From NCBI RefSeq assembly GCF_008801835.1, contig NZ_VZOW01000016.1:62001-126000 (forward strand): a stretch of 64,000 nucleotides of DNA, given 5' to 3'. Below are positions 44,168-53,206 of this stretch, in pieces. Each line of letters starts with the position of its first letter. Position 1 is the first letter of the stretch. The position numbers were made by a program, and so were the translations under genes. The DNA is from Cupriavidus pauculus (lineage in GTDB: Bacteria > Pseudomonadota > Gammaproteobacteria > Burkholderiales > Burkholderiaceae). The notes beneath the pieces were generated by a model. The model did no database searches. It worked only from the letters and a program-made list of their open reading frames with translations, and was not told the origin of the DNA.

Positions 44168-46111
44168 GTGGCCGCATTGTTGAATCCCGCAGTCCGTCTG
44201 ATGGCTCGGCTGACCATCACGCGCAAGCTGTTGCTGTTGTCCGTGCTGTTCCTGGTCCCGTTGTGCGGCGCGCTTTACGCCGTCTTCAACCAGTCGGTGC
44301 AGTCGATCCGTGACACCCGCGATGAAGAGCGCGGTCTGACGCTGGTCAGCCGCGCGCTCGATTTCATGCGGGAAACGCAGGTGCGCCGCGGCGCCGCCAA
44401 TGGCGTGCTGCTCGGCAACGCGGCGTTCCGTCCGACCTTCGATGCGGCCGACGGCAAGGCCGCGCAGCATCTGGGCGCGTTGCTTGCCGAAGCGTCCGCG
44501 GTGACCACGTTCGACGTCGCGCCCGACGCGCGCAAGCTCGACGATGCGTGGCAGCAGATCCGCAAGCTCGGCCTCGATACGCCGGCTGCCCCGCTGTTCG
44601 ACCGCCATACGGCATTGGTCAAGCAGACGCGGCTGTTCATTGGCGATGTGGCCGACCGTTCGTCGCTGGCGCTCGATCCCGAAGCGGGCTCGTACTATCT
44701 GGTCAGCCTGATGGTCGGGCCGATGCCGAAACTTGCGGAAGTCAGCGCGCTGGCGCGCGGACGCGGCGCCGGCATCATTGCCCAGGGCGGATTTTCCGAC
44801 GCGGCGCAACAGGCGGAGCTGGCGGCGCTGGCCGAGCAGATCCAGGATGGGCTGGAAACGGTGCGCCGCGACATCGCGCGCGTTGCGCACAGTACACCTG
44901 CCCAGCGCGACCGCTTGCAGGCTGCCGCCAGGCAACTGGGCGCCATCGACAATTTTTATCGCACGCTCAAGGTCAGCATGCTCGGTTCGAGTGGCATCAC
45001 GATCGACGCCAAGTCCTATTTTGCCGAAGGCACCGCGGCAATCGAGGCGGTGTCCACGGTCAGCCGCGAGTTCACCGATATGGCGCGCCTGATGCTCGAT
45101 GAGCGTGTCACGCGCGAGGAGCACAAGCTGCTGGCACTGGCGGTCGTTGCGCTGCTGATGGTCGGCGGGGCGCTGTACCTGTTCGCGGGCTTCAGCCGCG
45201 GCATGCGTGAAGACGTGCGCGACGTGGCGCAACTGGTGGCGCGCATCAATGACGGCGATCTGAGCGTCCAGATCGAGGCTCGCGGCCGGGACGAACTGGC
45301 CGACATCAAGCGTCACCTGATGTCGATGGTGCAGGCATGGCGCGACGTGATCGGCAACACGCGCGATAGCGCGCAAAGCGTGCTGGTGGCAGCCGGACAG
45401 ATTGCGCAGGGCAATGTCGACCTGTCGCAGCGCACCGAGGAGCAGGCGTCATCGCTGGAGCAGACCGCGGCGAGCATGGAGCAACTGACGGCGATCGTGC
45501 AGCAGAACGCCGGCAACGCCAGCCAGGCCAGCACGCTAGCCGGGGAGGCCGCCTCGATTGCGGTGGCTGGCGGTCATTCGGTGGTGCGCATGCGCGAGAC
45601 GATGAGCGAGATCGAAGCTGATTCGCGCCGTATCGTCGATATCATCGCCGTGATCGACAGCATCGCGTTTCAGACCAACATCCTCGCGCTCAATGCGGCC
45701 GTGGAGGCCGCGCGCGCCGGCGAACTGGGCCGCGGCTTTGCGGTAGTAGCCGGAGAAGTGCGCACGCTGGCGCAGCGCGCGGCCAACTCGGCCAAGGAGA
45801 TTCGCGTGCTGATTTCGCAGTCGGCCGGCCGCGTGACCAGTGGCGCGGCGCTGGCATCCGAGGCCGCGTTGACGATGGATAGCCTGGTGGCTGCGGTACA
45901 GCGTGTGACGTCGATGATGGAGGACATCAGCCGCGCATCGCACGAGCAAAGCGGCGGCATCGCGCAGGTCAATCAGGCCGTGACGCAGATGGATCAGGTG
46001 ACACAGCAGAACGCCGCGCTGGTGGAGCAGGCCGCGGCCGCGGCACAGGCGCTGCAGGAGCAGGCCGAGCGCATGGAGCAGACGGTCAGCGTGTACCGCG
46101 TGGCCGCATGA
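44168..46111 (+). CDS. Methyl-accepting chemotaxis protein
   Basis: 647 residues: transmembrane helix 1 at ~18-40 ([20 protein letters not shown]), a ~275-residue periplasmic helical sensor with no family I can name, helix 2 near ~318-338 ([19 protein letters not shown]), a HAMP domain, and the coiled-coil signalling domain. The CheA/CheW-binding tip is fully conserved ([37 protein letters not shown]). It lacks a CheR-binding pentapeptide at its end (VYRVAA). It is a lone gene. The ~190 bases upstream are GC-rich and show no clear flagellar-type promoter. Confidence 0.94.
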   Translation: MAALLNPAVRLMARLTITRKLLLLSVLFLVPLCGALYAVFNQSVQSIRDTRDEERGLTLVSRALDFMRETQVRRGAANGVLLGNAAFRPTFDAADGKAAQHLGALLAEASAVTTFDVAPDARKLDDAWQQIRKLGLDTPAAPLFDRHTALVKQTRLFIGDVADRSSLALDPEAGSYYLVSLMVGPMPKLAEVSALARGRGAGIIAQGGFSDAAQQAELAALAEQIQDGLETVRRDIARVAHSTPAQRDRLQAAARQLGAIDNFYRTLKVSMLGSSGITIDAKSYFAEGTAAIEAVSTVSREFTDMARLMLDERVTREEHKLLALAVVALLMVGGALYLFAGFSRGMREDVRDVAQLVARINDGDLSVQIEARGRDELADIKRHLMSMVQAWRDVIGNTRDSAQSVLVAAGQIAQGNVDLSQRTEEQASSLEQTAASMEQLTAIVQQNAGNASQASTLAGEAASIAVAGGHSVVRMRETMSEIEADSRRIVDIIAVIDSIAFQTNILALNAAVEAARAGELGRGFAVVAGEVRTLAQRAANSAKEIRVLISQSAGRVTSGAALASEAALTMDSLVAAVQRVTSMMEDISRASHEQSGGIAQVNQAVTQMDQVTQQNAALVEQAAAAAQALQEQAERMEQTVSVYRVAA

Positions 46112-46129
46112 TCGAAGCATGAAAATGCC

Positions 46130-46163
46130 GAGCGCCCACGGGTCCGCAGGACCCGGGGCGCTC
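46130..46163. terminator. Strong hairpin between convergent genes
   Basis: GAGCGCCC-x2-GGGTCC-GCA-GGACCC-x2-GGCGCTC forms a long two-part stem just after the chemoreceptor stop and before the end of the converging BON gene. The flanking T or A tracts are short, so intrinsic termination is plausible in either direction but not certain. Confidence 0.55.
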
Positions 46164-46251
46164 GTCGAGGGATGGAGTTTTTGCCAGCCACCGCCGCACG
46201 GTCATCGTGCGATGACCGGCGAGACTGAAGCGTCAAGTCGATGGCGGGCGG

Positions 46252-47382
46252 TTACCAGCCGTTGAAGCCGCCCGCGTCCTTGGCCGCGGCATCGACGTCC
46301 GGGCGCTGGACGCGGATGTTGTTTTCCACGTCGGTCACGCCAAAGGTGTTGTCGACCATGTCCTCGATGTCGTACTTCTGGCTGCGCATGCGCACGGTGC
46401 CGCCCAGCGTGACCTTGCCCTTTTCGACCTCGACCGTGACGTCGCGCACATCGACGCCGGAGGTAAAGGTCAGGCGCTCGCAGATTTCGTCGCGTATGCG
46501 TTCGTCGGTGCGCGTATAGCCGCGCGGACCGCTGCGTCTTTCGTGCGAGTCCGAGTCCGAACCGAACCATTCGCTCATAGCCTGGCCGATACGGTGGCCG
46601 ATGTTGTACAGCATGCCGTGATCTTCATCGCGATCGTCGCGGTCGTCGCGCCAGCGTTCGGTGCGCGCCGATTGTCCATAGCGAGGCGAATAACCCAGTT
46701 CTTCGTCGTATCCGCGCCCGCCCAGATAGTCGCGGCCATAGCTCTGCGCATAGTGCGGACGAGATTCGCCCCATTCGTCGCGCGGCTCGGTCCAGTAACG
46801 TGTGTCGCTGCGCAGGTCGTTGAAGTAGGCGTTGTGCCCGCTGTGGCGCGGCTCGCGCTGCGCGGCGCTGCGCAACCATGCCTGATCGGCATTGCCGAAG
46901 CCTTGGCCGCCGTCGCGGCCCGCGTTGCGCGATTGCTGCGCGCCGCGGCGATAACCGCCCAGATCGCCATAGTCTCCATACTCGCTCGCGTACTGGCGGC
47001 TGCGATATTGCTCGCGCACGCGCCAGTCCTCGTCACGCTCGGGCGATGCGTCGTCGCCGCCGTTCAGGCCGTAGCGCAGGTCGCTGCCCGTGCGCTGCTC
47101 GCGTTGACTCCGCTGCCAGCCGTTTCCGCGATCGTCATCGTGCTCGCGGCGATAGCCGCCGGGCGCGGGACCGCCCTCGCTCAACTGTCCCGGGGTCAGG
47201 CGCTGGCGGCGCTGGGCATCGTCCCATTCGTCGCCGTACGATTCGGGTTGCCAATCGTCCGAATCTAGCCAACGCGACCCACGGTCGTCATCCCATGGAT
47301 CGCCAAGATCGTCATTGCGCCGGCTCTCATCGGCCCGCCAGGGAGTGTCCCGGCGATAGCGCTCGCTGTGGTAGTCACCCAT
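46252..47382 (-). CDS. BON-domain protein with long disordered N-terminal region
   Basis: 376 residues. The first ~270 are very rich in Arg, Asp, Gly, Tyr and Ser with no hydrophobic core and no signal peptide. The BON domain is near the C-terminus (IRDEICERLTFTSGVDVRDV, VEKGKVTLGGTVRMRSQKYD, VTDVENNIRV). A segment MSEWFG before it resembles the SWFG tags of stress-linked BON proteins. BON domains bind phospholipid or envelope surfaces. The low-complexity region may drive assembly or condensation (inference). The ATG at 47382 follows TCAGGAGC. Confidence 0.85.
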   Translation of the reverse strand: MGDYHSERYRRDTPWRADESRRNDDLGDPWDDDRGSRWLDSDDWQPESYGDEWDDAQRRQRLTPGQLSEGGPAPGGYRREHDDDRGNGWQRSQREQRTGSDLRYGLNGGDDASPERDEDWRVREQYRSRQYASEYGDYGDLGGYRRGAQQSRNAGRDGGQGFGNADQAWLRSAAQREPRHSGHNAYFNDLRSDTRYWTEPRDEWGESRPHYAQSYGRDYLGGRGYDEELGYSPRYGQSARTERWRDDRDDRDEDHGMLYNIGHRIGQAMSEWFGSDSDSHERRSGPRGYTRTDERIRDEICERLTFTSGVDVRDVTVEVEKGKVTLGGTVRMRSQKYDIEDMVDNTFGVTDVENNIRVQRPDVDAAAKDAGGFNGW

Positions 47383-47672
47383 GTTGCGCTCCTGATGCTT
47401 GCTGCTGAGGTTGAAGATTTGCCAGACGCGCGGAATGCGGCGATATCGGCAGTTCGATAGCGCCATGCACGCAAATGCCGGCAAGTTCAAAGTCAGCGCA
47501 AATTCCATACCGTGGGCGCAATCCCTTGCCAGACGGCGATTGCGGGGGATTCCGACGCGCCGACGCCATGCAAGCGTTGCGCGGCTGCATGTAAAGACTG
47601 CATCGCGCTCAAGCCGGCGCGGGCGGCGCGTCCGGCACGTCGGCCGGCATCGACAGACGGCTGGCCGTCATG

Positions 47673-48044
47673 TCACGGCGCGTTCACGCGGCGGATGGTC
47701 GCCTGCACTGGCGCGACGGCGCCCACCGATGCGGGTGCTGGCCGGGCTGGCTCGGGCGCGGGACGCATGCCGCGCGCTTCGCGCAGCGGTGCAATGCCCT
47801 CGACGGCGTGAAACGGATGGCTGTTGGCAAAGTCCGTCGCGGCGGTTTCCAAAAAGCTGGGCGCAGGGCGCTGCGCATCGGGTGGTTGGGGCAGCGCCTT
47901 GTCGGCGTGCGCCGCGGTATGAAAACAGAGCAACAGCACGCGCAACAGCAGCACAAAACCGCGAATGCGGTGGCGGATGACGCGGGTTTGCGAGGGACAC
48001 GGCGGCGCAACGACGCCCGGCCGCAATTGGGGCGGGATCAACAT
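47673..48044 (-). CDS. Small secreted Pro/Ala-rich protein of unknown function
   Basis: 123 residues. The ATG at 48044 has GGAG seven bases upstream. A basic start is followed by a hydrophobic stretch (GFVLLLRVLLLCF) and a likely cleavage site at TAAHAD. The mature part contains PSFLETAATDFANSHPFHAV and then a proline-rich tail. I recognise no family. The well-placed ribosome site and the export signal separate it from the overlapping frames on the other strand, which have neither. Confidence 0.6.
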   Translation of the reverse strand: MLIPPQLRPGVVAPPCPSQTRVIRHRIRGFVLLLRVLLLCFHTAAHADKALPQPPDAQRPAPSFLETAATDFANSHPFHAVEGIAPLREARGMRPAPEPARPAPASVGAVAPVQATIRRVNAP

Positions 48045-48311
48045 GGCAGTTCTCCGGGATGAAGCCGGGAAGATGGGCTTCGGGTATCAAGACGAGCATC
48101 GCGGCGCCGCGCTCGATGCGTCTATTTGCAGAGAACATGCCACGGCAGAAATGGCGGCCGGCGCGCGGCGACGGTCACTTCCGGAGCGGAAAACGGCGGG
48201 TGGGCGCCGGTCGGGGCCAACACCGGCCGGCGAGTGGTTGGGTCCCGGCCAACAGGCAGGGACGATGGCGATTGGCGAGGACCGCGCCGGCCGATGCGCG
48301 AAGTCGAACGT

Positions 48312-49265
48312 TCAGCGCATGCCGCTGTGTGCGCCGTGGTCGTGGCCCGGATGCGTGTGCGCGGCGCCTGTCTGCGGCAGCGCGATATCGGCGCTGCAGG
48401 CCGGATGCTCGGCATCGTGATCGTGCGGTTCCAGTGCACCGGGCACGCGGCGGCTGGATAGGCCGTCAGCACGCAGCCACGCCACCGTCGCCGCCGCCGC
48501 GCGATCGATCAGTTCGCCGCAGCGGCTGTAGTCGTAGGGCGAGATATCGAGCGGACACAGCGGCGGCACCACCGCGATATGCGCATGATCCTGCCAGCGC
48601 TCCAGATCGTGCACCAGTTGCCGCGCCACCAGCAGCGACAGCGCATTAAAAGCGTGTTCCATCGCGCCGCGTGGCGGCCGACGCTCGGCGCAGGCGAAAC
48701 CGGCGGGCAGCACGATGATGCGCGTGGCACCCATGCGCACGGCCGTGGAAACCGGTGTGTTATTGGCCACGCCGCCGTCGATCAGTTTGCGGCCATCCAT
48801 TTCCACCGGCGGAAAGACGCCCGGAATGGCCGCGCTGGCCAGCACCGCGCTGACGATATTGCCCGACGACAGCACCACTTCTTCGCCGGTGTGCATGTCG
48901 GTGGCCACTACGTGCAAGGGGATCGATGCGTCCTCGACGCGTGATTCGCCGAAATGGCGGTTCAGCAGCCGCTTCAGCCCGAGCGATTCCACCAGATGGC
49001 CGCGATTGCCGGTGATCATGCCCAGCATGCTGCGCCACGACCATGGCAGCACTTCGGCGCGCGTGATGCTGCGCCAAAGGGATTCCAGCTTGGCCGTACC
49101 TTCGGGGTCGGGATGACAGGCAAAGTAGGCGCCATTGATGGCGCCGGCCGACGCGCCGATCACCATATCGGGCTTGAGGCCCCAACTCACCAGCTCGCGG
49201 AGCATGCCGACCTCGATGGCGCCCAGACTGCCGCCGCCGGCAAATACGAATGCGGTCTTTTCCAT
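48312..49265 (-). CDS. Patatin-like phospholipase (RssA type) with His-rich tail
   Basis: 317 residues. The oxyanion loop GGGSLG is at 11-16, the nucleophile Ser39 in GASAG, and the catalytic Asp in LIDGGVANN. It should hydrolyse acyl esters of phospholipids or related lipids at the membrane face. After the fold, the last ~40 residues contain eight His with Asp and Cys (EPHDHDAEH, HTHPGHDHGAH), a likely metal-binding tail not needed for the fold. No signal peptide is seen. Confidence 0.9.
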   Translation of the reverse strand: MEKTAFVFAGGGSLGAIEVGMLRELVSWGLKPDMVIGASAGAINGAYFACHPDPEGTAKLESLWRSITRAEVLPWSWRSMLGMITGNRGHLVESLGLKRLLNRHFGESRVEDASIPLHVVATDMHTGEEVVLSSGNIVSAVLASAAIPGVFPPVEMDGRKLIDGGVANNTPVSTAVRMGATRIIVLPAGFACAERRPPRGAMEHAFNALSLLVARQLVHDLERWQDHAHIAVVPPLCPLDISPYDYSRCGELIDRAAAATVAWLRADGLSSRRVPGALEPHDHDAEHPACSADIALPQTGAAHTHPGHDHGAHSGMR

Positions 49266-49395
49266 GGTTTCGTCACAGGGCGCTCGCCCGCCCGATCATC
49301 GATCAGTAGTGGTGCGAGAGAGCATAGGCCACTTCCGGCCCCGCAAAAAGGGGGAGCGAGCCGCTGTCGTGCCCTGTCGTGGCCCTGTGGCGACC

Positions 49396-49635
49396 TTAAG
49401 CCGGCGCGCGCAACGCCAGGTTCAACTGGTCCACTGCCTCGGCCCAGTCGGCGTCCTCGATGAATTCGTCGCGCAGCAATTGGGCCTGGGCGGGCGTCCA
49501 GAATGGCGCTTCCCACAATTCCACATCCTGGGGTAGCGGCGAATGCTTGCCGATAAACGCGCGGATGGCGGACTCGTCCGACGGCAGGCCAAGCTGGGCG
49601 AACAGGTCGGAAAATGGGTGAAAAGGGTTGTCCAT
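49396..49635 (-). CDS. DUF2789-family protein
   Basis: 79 residues, the whole length of the family. Marks are the start HPFSDLFAQLGLPSDESAI, the middle WEAPFWTPAQAQLLRDEF and the end EDADWAEAVDQLN. No function is known for the family. It lies 130 bases upstream of the patatin gene on the same strand. Confidence 0.85.
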   Translation of the reverse strand: MDNPFHPFSDLFAQLGLPSDESAIRAFIGKHSPLPQDVELWEAPFWTPAQAQLLRDEFIEDADWAEAVDQLNLALRAPA

Positions 49636-49696
49636 CTGGCAATCTCCGGAATCGAAACAATCGGTGGCGCGGCATCGGGCGGGCCGCGGCCGGCCT

Positions 49697-49912
49697 TTAC
49701 ACCATAGCAGCCGCGGTCATCGCCGGGATGTCGCGACGCTTGGTCGTCGAGCGTGCCACCAGCGCGCAGACGGCCAGCGTGCCGGCCAGCAGCCCCAGCG
49801 ATGACGAAGTATGCGCGTGGGCGGAAAAGCCGCTGACAAATGCGAAGGCGGCGGACTGGAAGTGCGCGCGGCGCGGGGTGAGGCGTGGGCGGCGGGATAG
49901 CGATTCAATCAT
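49697..49912 (-). CDS. Small hypothetical membrane protein (71 aa)
   Basis: From ATG 49912, behind CGGAA. The N-terminus is strongly basic (SLSRRPRLTPRRAHF) and is followed by two hydrophobic segments (SAAFAFVSGFSAHA and LGLLAGTLAVCALVA). It could be a one- or two-span membrane peptide. No family recognised. A 21-base palindrome lies 110 bases upstream (50020-50040). The shortness keeps the call tentative. Confidence 0.45.
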   Translation of the reverse strand: MIESLSRRPRLTPRRAHFQSAAFAFVSGFSAHAHTSSSLGLLAGTLAVCALVARSTTKRRDIPAMTAAAMV

Positions 49913-50019
49913 TTTGATGTTCCGGGGCGATGGGCGCGCTGGTCTTTTCTCGCTGCGCCTTGGATGACCAAAAATATATCGCCCGCCGGTGCCGTGAAAG
50001 TGCGTCACGGCTGACATTA

Positions 50020-50040
50020 ATATTCAAAATATTTGAATAT
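50020..50040. promoter_or_regulatory. AT-rich perfect palindrome
   Basis: ATATTCAAA-ATA-TTTGAATAT, nine-base perfect arms, stands out in GC-rich surroundings. It lies 30 bases after the LysR stop and upstream of the 71-residue ORF, on a strand-neutral axis. It may be an operator for the small gene; the lack of T-run and GC stem makes a terminator unlikely. Confidence 0.5.
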
Positions 50041-50070
50041 GGGATGCCGCCCCTCGCCTTGGCGCAAACG

Positions 50071-50961
50071 TCAGACGTCGGCCATGTCGCCAGCCATCAG
50101 TTGACGCGCGAGCAAATCGGCGTGGGGCGTCAGAGCGGAGAAATCGCGCGCGCACAGGTAGAGCCGGCGTGCCGCCCAGGGCTCCGCCAGCGGCACGATG
50201 GCCAGGTCGCGGCGCAGCGAATGGCCCATGGCATGAGACAGGATCGAGATGCCGATGCCAGCCTCGACCAGCATCGCCACATGTTCGACGCTGCGAAACT
50301 GCACGCGGTAGTTCAACTGGCGGCCCAGCCGCGACGCGCGCTCGGCCAGGTGCGTTTCCAGCGCCGTGTCGGCCATGCCGACGATCGGCTCGTCGAGGAT
50401 GTCGGCAAACGACACCGACTCCAGCGCGGCAATGCGGTGCGCGCGGCTGGCGACCACCACCAGCTGGTCCTGCGCGATCAGATGCGTCTGCAGGCTGCCC
50501 AGATCGGTGATGTCGGCCACGATGCCCAGGTCCGCGCGCCGGGTGACCAGCGCCTGCACGATCTCGCTGCTGGGCCGTTCTTCCAGATCCACCGACAAAT
50601 CGGCGTGGCTGGCCAGAAAGCGGCACAACTGCGGCGGCACGAATGCGGCCATCGATGCGGTGTTCGATAGCAGCCGGATGCGTCCGCGCAGACCGGTGGC
50701 GTACGAGCGCAGCTCGCCGCGCATCTGCTCCACCTGCCCGAGGATGGCGCGCGCATGTCTTACCAGCGCATCGCCGGCGGCGGTGGTGCGCACTCCGCGC
50801 CGGTTGCGTTCGAGCAAGGGCGCACCAAGCGCCGACTCCATGCCGGCGATCCGTTCGCTGACCGATGCCAGCGCAAGGTGCATCGCCCGCGCGCCGTGCG
50901 TCAGGCTGCCGCATTCCACCACGCTCAGAAACAGTCGCAAGTCGGTCAGGTCGAAGCGCAC
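50071..50961 (-). CDS. LysR-family transcriptional regulator
   Basis: 296 residues from GTG 50961. HTH: LRLFLSVVECGSLTHGARAM, then SERIAGMESALGAPLLERNR. The effector domain has VDLEERPSSEIVQALVTRRA and VEAGIGISILSHAMG. It is divergent from the TauE-family gene at 51051, with only 90 bases between, and probably regulates it. Confidence 0.9.
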   Translation of the reverse strand: MRFDLTDLRLFLSVVECGSLTHGARAMHLALASVSERIAGMESALGAPLLERNRRGVRTTAAGDALVRHARAILGQVEQMRGELRSYATGLRGRIRLLSNTASMAAFVPPQLCRFLASHADLSVDLEERPSSEIVQALVTRRADLGIVADITDLGSLQTHLIAQDQLVVVASRAHRIAALESVSFADILDEPIVGMADTALETHLAERASRLGRQLNYRVQFRSVEHVAMLVEAGIGISILSHAMGHSLRRDLAIVPLAEPWAARRLYLCARDFSALTPHADLLARQLMAGDMADV

Positions 50962-51050
50962 GGCAGGGCTCTCTGGTTTCGGTTGTTCCGAACTCTAGCA
51001 CCGGAAATGCCAGATTGTGAAACGCCAGGCGCGTGACTAGCATTTCGTCC

Positions 51051-51818
51051 ATGGAACCGATTTCTCTCGTTTTTTCAGCGGGTTTGCTGGCTGGCGCGAT
51101 GAATGCGCTGGCTGGCGGCGGCTCGTTTGTCAGCCTGCCGGCCCTGATTGCTGCCGGTGTGCCACCGGTTCTGGCGAATACGTCGAGCACCGTGGCGCTC
51201 TATCCGGGCGGGCTGGCCAGCGCGTGGGCCTATCGCGACGGACTCGGGCCGGTTGGCGCGGTGTCGCTGCGCGCGCTGCTGATCGCTACGCTGTGCGGCG
51301 GTCTGGTCGGCGCGGTGCTGCTGTTGCGCACCTCGTCGGCGGCGTTCTCGTTTGTCCTGCCATGGCTGTTGCTGATCGCGTCGCTGGCGCTGGCCTTCGG
51401 ACGGCGGCTTGGCGAGGCCTTGCGTTCGCGCTGGCGCGTCGATGCCCGGGCAGTACTGGCGATCCAGTTCGCGCTTGGCATCTACGGCGGTTATTTTGGC
51501 GGCGCGGTGGGGATCATGATGATCGCGATGTGGGGCCTGCTCGATCGCCGCGATCTCAAGCATCTGAACGCGCCGCGCACGTTGCTGGTCAGTGCTGCCA
51601 ACTCGGTGGCCGTGCTCGCCTTTATCGCTGCCGGCGCGGTGCGCTGGCCCGAAACGCTGGCGATGCTGGCGGGCGCCGTGATCGGCGGCTATGGCGGCGC
51701 GCATGTCGGGCGGCGCACGTCGCCGGCGATCATTCGCGCCATCACGCTGCTGGCGACGTCGGGCATCACGCTGGCGTTTTTTGTGAAGACCTACGCGCCG
51801 ATGTGGCTGCACCGCTGA
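51051..51818 (+). CDS. TauE/SafE-family membrane protein (anion/sulfite exporter-like)
   Basis: 255 residues with about eight membrane helices. Family marks: FSAGLLAGAMNALAGGGSFV near the start and the repeat-related ALGIYGGYFGGAVGIMMIAM in the second half. Relatives export sulfite, sulfoacetate or other organosulfur anions. A GTG 18 bases upstream is an alternative start. The neighbouring LysR regulator is divergent. The actual anion is unknown. Confidence 0.88.
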   Translation: MEPISLVFSAGLLAGAMNALAGGGSFVSLPALIAAGVPPVLANTSSTVALYPGGLASAWAYRDGLGPVGAVSLRALLIATLCGGLVGAVLLLRTSSAAFSFVLPWLLLIASLALAFGRRLGEALRSRWRVDARAVLAIQFALGIYGGYFGGAVGIMMIAMWGLLDRRDLKHLNAPRTLLVSAANSVAVLAFIAAGAVRWPETLAMLAGAVIGGYGGAHVGRRTSPAIIRAITLLATSGITLAFFVKTYAPMWLHR

Positions 51819-51859
51819 GCGGGGCAGGCACGTCGTGGTATCCATCGACGGAGACGTTC

Positions 51860-51985
51860 ATGCTCTCGACCCTGCTCGCCACGCTTGGCGCACTCGCGAT
51901 TCTGGCAAGCATCGCAACCCATCTGACGGTGCGCCACGCGCCTGAAAATGCCGCGCCGCATCGCGGCACTGCCGGGCCGCGATGA
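51860..51985 (+). CDS. Small single-span membrane protein (41 aa)
   Basis: Starts 42 bases after the TauE-family stop with GGAG six bases before the ATG. LSTLLATLGALAILASIATH would form one membrane helix, followed by a short polar tail. It may be cotranscribed with the TauE-family gene. No family recognised. Confidence 0.5.
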   Translation: MLSTLLATLGALAILASIATHLTVRHAPENAAPHRGTAGPR

Positions 51986-51998
51986 GGCGCACGCGCTA

Positions 51999-52160
51999 TC
52001 AGCGCCGGTCGCGCGGCTGCCGTCCTGCCGTGCCCGGGCCGACGGCATCCTCGACGCGATAGCGCGCCGGCGCGCCCTTCCACGCGCAGCGGCCGCCGCC
52101 CAGCTCGCACGCCAGCGCGGACAGCGCCAGCGTGGCCAATACCATCAAGCGCTGGATCAT
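51999..52160 (-). CDS. Small lipoprotein translationally coupled to the hydrolase gene (53 aa)
   Basis: The start overlaps the stop of the alpha/beta hydrolase gene (ATGA). MIQRLMVLATLALSALAC is a textbook lipoprotein signal with Cys18 as lipid site. The mature peptide (CELGGGRCAWKGAPARYRVE...) has a second Cys, four conserved-looking basic residues and a polar tail. Function unknown. Coupling suggests that the two products are made together in the cell envelope. Confidence 0.55.
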   Translation of the reverse strand: MIQRLMVLATLALSALACELGGGRCAWKGAPARYRVEDAVGPGTAGRQPRDRR

Positions 52161-53206
52161 GGCTTGTCGATGTCGAGCACGGCCTGCGCAAACGCCGTGG
52201 GCGCTTCCTGCGGCAGGTTGTGGCCGATACCGCCGCCGATATCGCGGTGTTCGTACTTGCCGGTGAACTTGCTCTTGTAGGCGCTCGGCGCCGGATGCGG
52301 CGCACCGTTGGCGTCGCCTTCCATGGTGATGGTCGGCACGCTGATGGTCGGGGCGGTGGCCAGCTGCTTTTCGATGTCGTCGAAGCGCGCTTCGCCCGCC
52401 ACCAGATCCTGGCGCCAGCGGTAGTTGTGCACCGTGATGGCGACATGATCGGCGTTGTCGAGCGATGCGGCGCTGCGGGCAAACGTGGCATCGTCAAATT
52501 TCCACTGCGGCGACGCCAGCTTCCAGATCAGCTTGGCGAAGTCGTGCGTGTACTTCTTGTAGCCGGCGGCGCCGCGGTCGGTCGCAAAGTAGAACTGATA
52601 CCACCATTGCAGTTCGGCCTCGGGCGGCAGCGGCAGCTTGCCCGCAGCCTGGCTGCCGATCAGGTAGCCGCTGACGGACACCAGGCCACGGCAGCGATCG
52701 GGCCACAGTACGGCCATGATGTCGGCGGTGCGCGCGCCCCAGTCGAAGCCGGCCACCACGGCATTGCGGATGTTCAGCGCGTCCATCAGCGCGATCATGT
52801 CCACGGCGATGGCCGAAGGCTGGCCGTTGTGCATCGTATCGGGCGACAGGAACGTGGTGGTGCCGTAGCCGCGCAGATGCGGGACGATGACGCGGTAGCC
52901 GCGCTGCGCCAGCAGCGGCGCCACGTCGACGAACGCGTGGATATCGTAGGGCCAGCCGTGCAGCAGCAGCGCCACCGGACCATCGGCGGGACCCAGTTCG
53001 GCGTATCCCACGTCGAGCACGCCGGCCCGGACCTGCTTGATCGTGCCGAACGATGAATGGGTGCCGGGCTTGACCGTGGCCAGCGGCGCGGCCTTGGCCA
53101 CGCTCTGCGCGTGGGCGGAAGTCAGCGCGCCAAACTGCGCGGCGGCCAGTGCCAGGCTGGCGGTGCCAAGGAAACTGCGGCGGGGCAGATCGATCTTGTT
53201 GCTCAT
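52157..53206 (-). CDS. TAT-exported alpha/beta hydrolase (epoxide hydrolase/haloalkane dehalogenase-like)
   Basis: 349 residues with a twin-arginine signal (DLPRRSFLGTASLALAAAQF, cleavage near AHAQS). The fold has the oxyanion motif LLHGWPYD and an Asp nucleophile in AGFDWGAR, as in epoxide hydrolases and dehalogenases rather than esterases with Ser. The catalytic His is in IGHNLPQEAP near the end. The cap domain contains WWYQFYFATDRGAAG. It would act in the periplasm. A small lipoprotein gene is coupled downstream. Confidence 0.88.
   Translation of the reverse strand: MSNKIDLPRRSFLGTASLALAAAQFGALTSAHAQSVAKAAPLATVKPGTHSSFGTIKQVRAGVLDVGYAELGPADGPVALLLHGWPYDIHAFVDVAPLLAQRGYRVIVPHLRGYGTTTFLSPDTMHNGQPSAIAVDMIALMDALNIRNAVVAGFDWGARTADIMAVLWPDRCRGLVSVSGYLIGSQAAGKLPLPPEAELQWWYQFYFATDRGAAGYKKYTHDFAKLIWKLASPQWKFDDATFARSAASLDNADHVAITVHNYRWRQDLVAGEARFDDIEKQLATAPTISVPTITMEGDANGAPHPAPSAYKSKFTGKYEHRDIGGGIGHNLPQEAPTAFAQAVLDIDKP

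Noticed and set aside
47670..48062. A 130-codon plus-strand frame opposite the small secreted protein
   Set aside because: No ribosome site or export signal; the minus-strand frame has GGAG at good spacing and a signal peptide.
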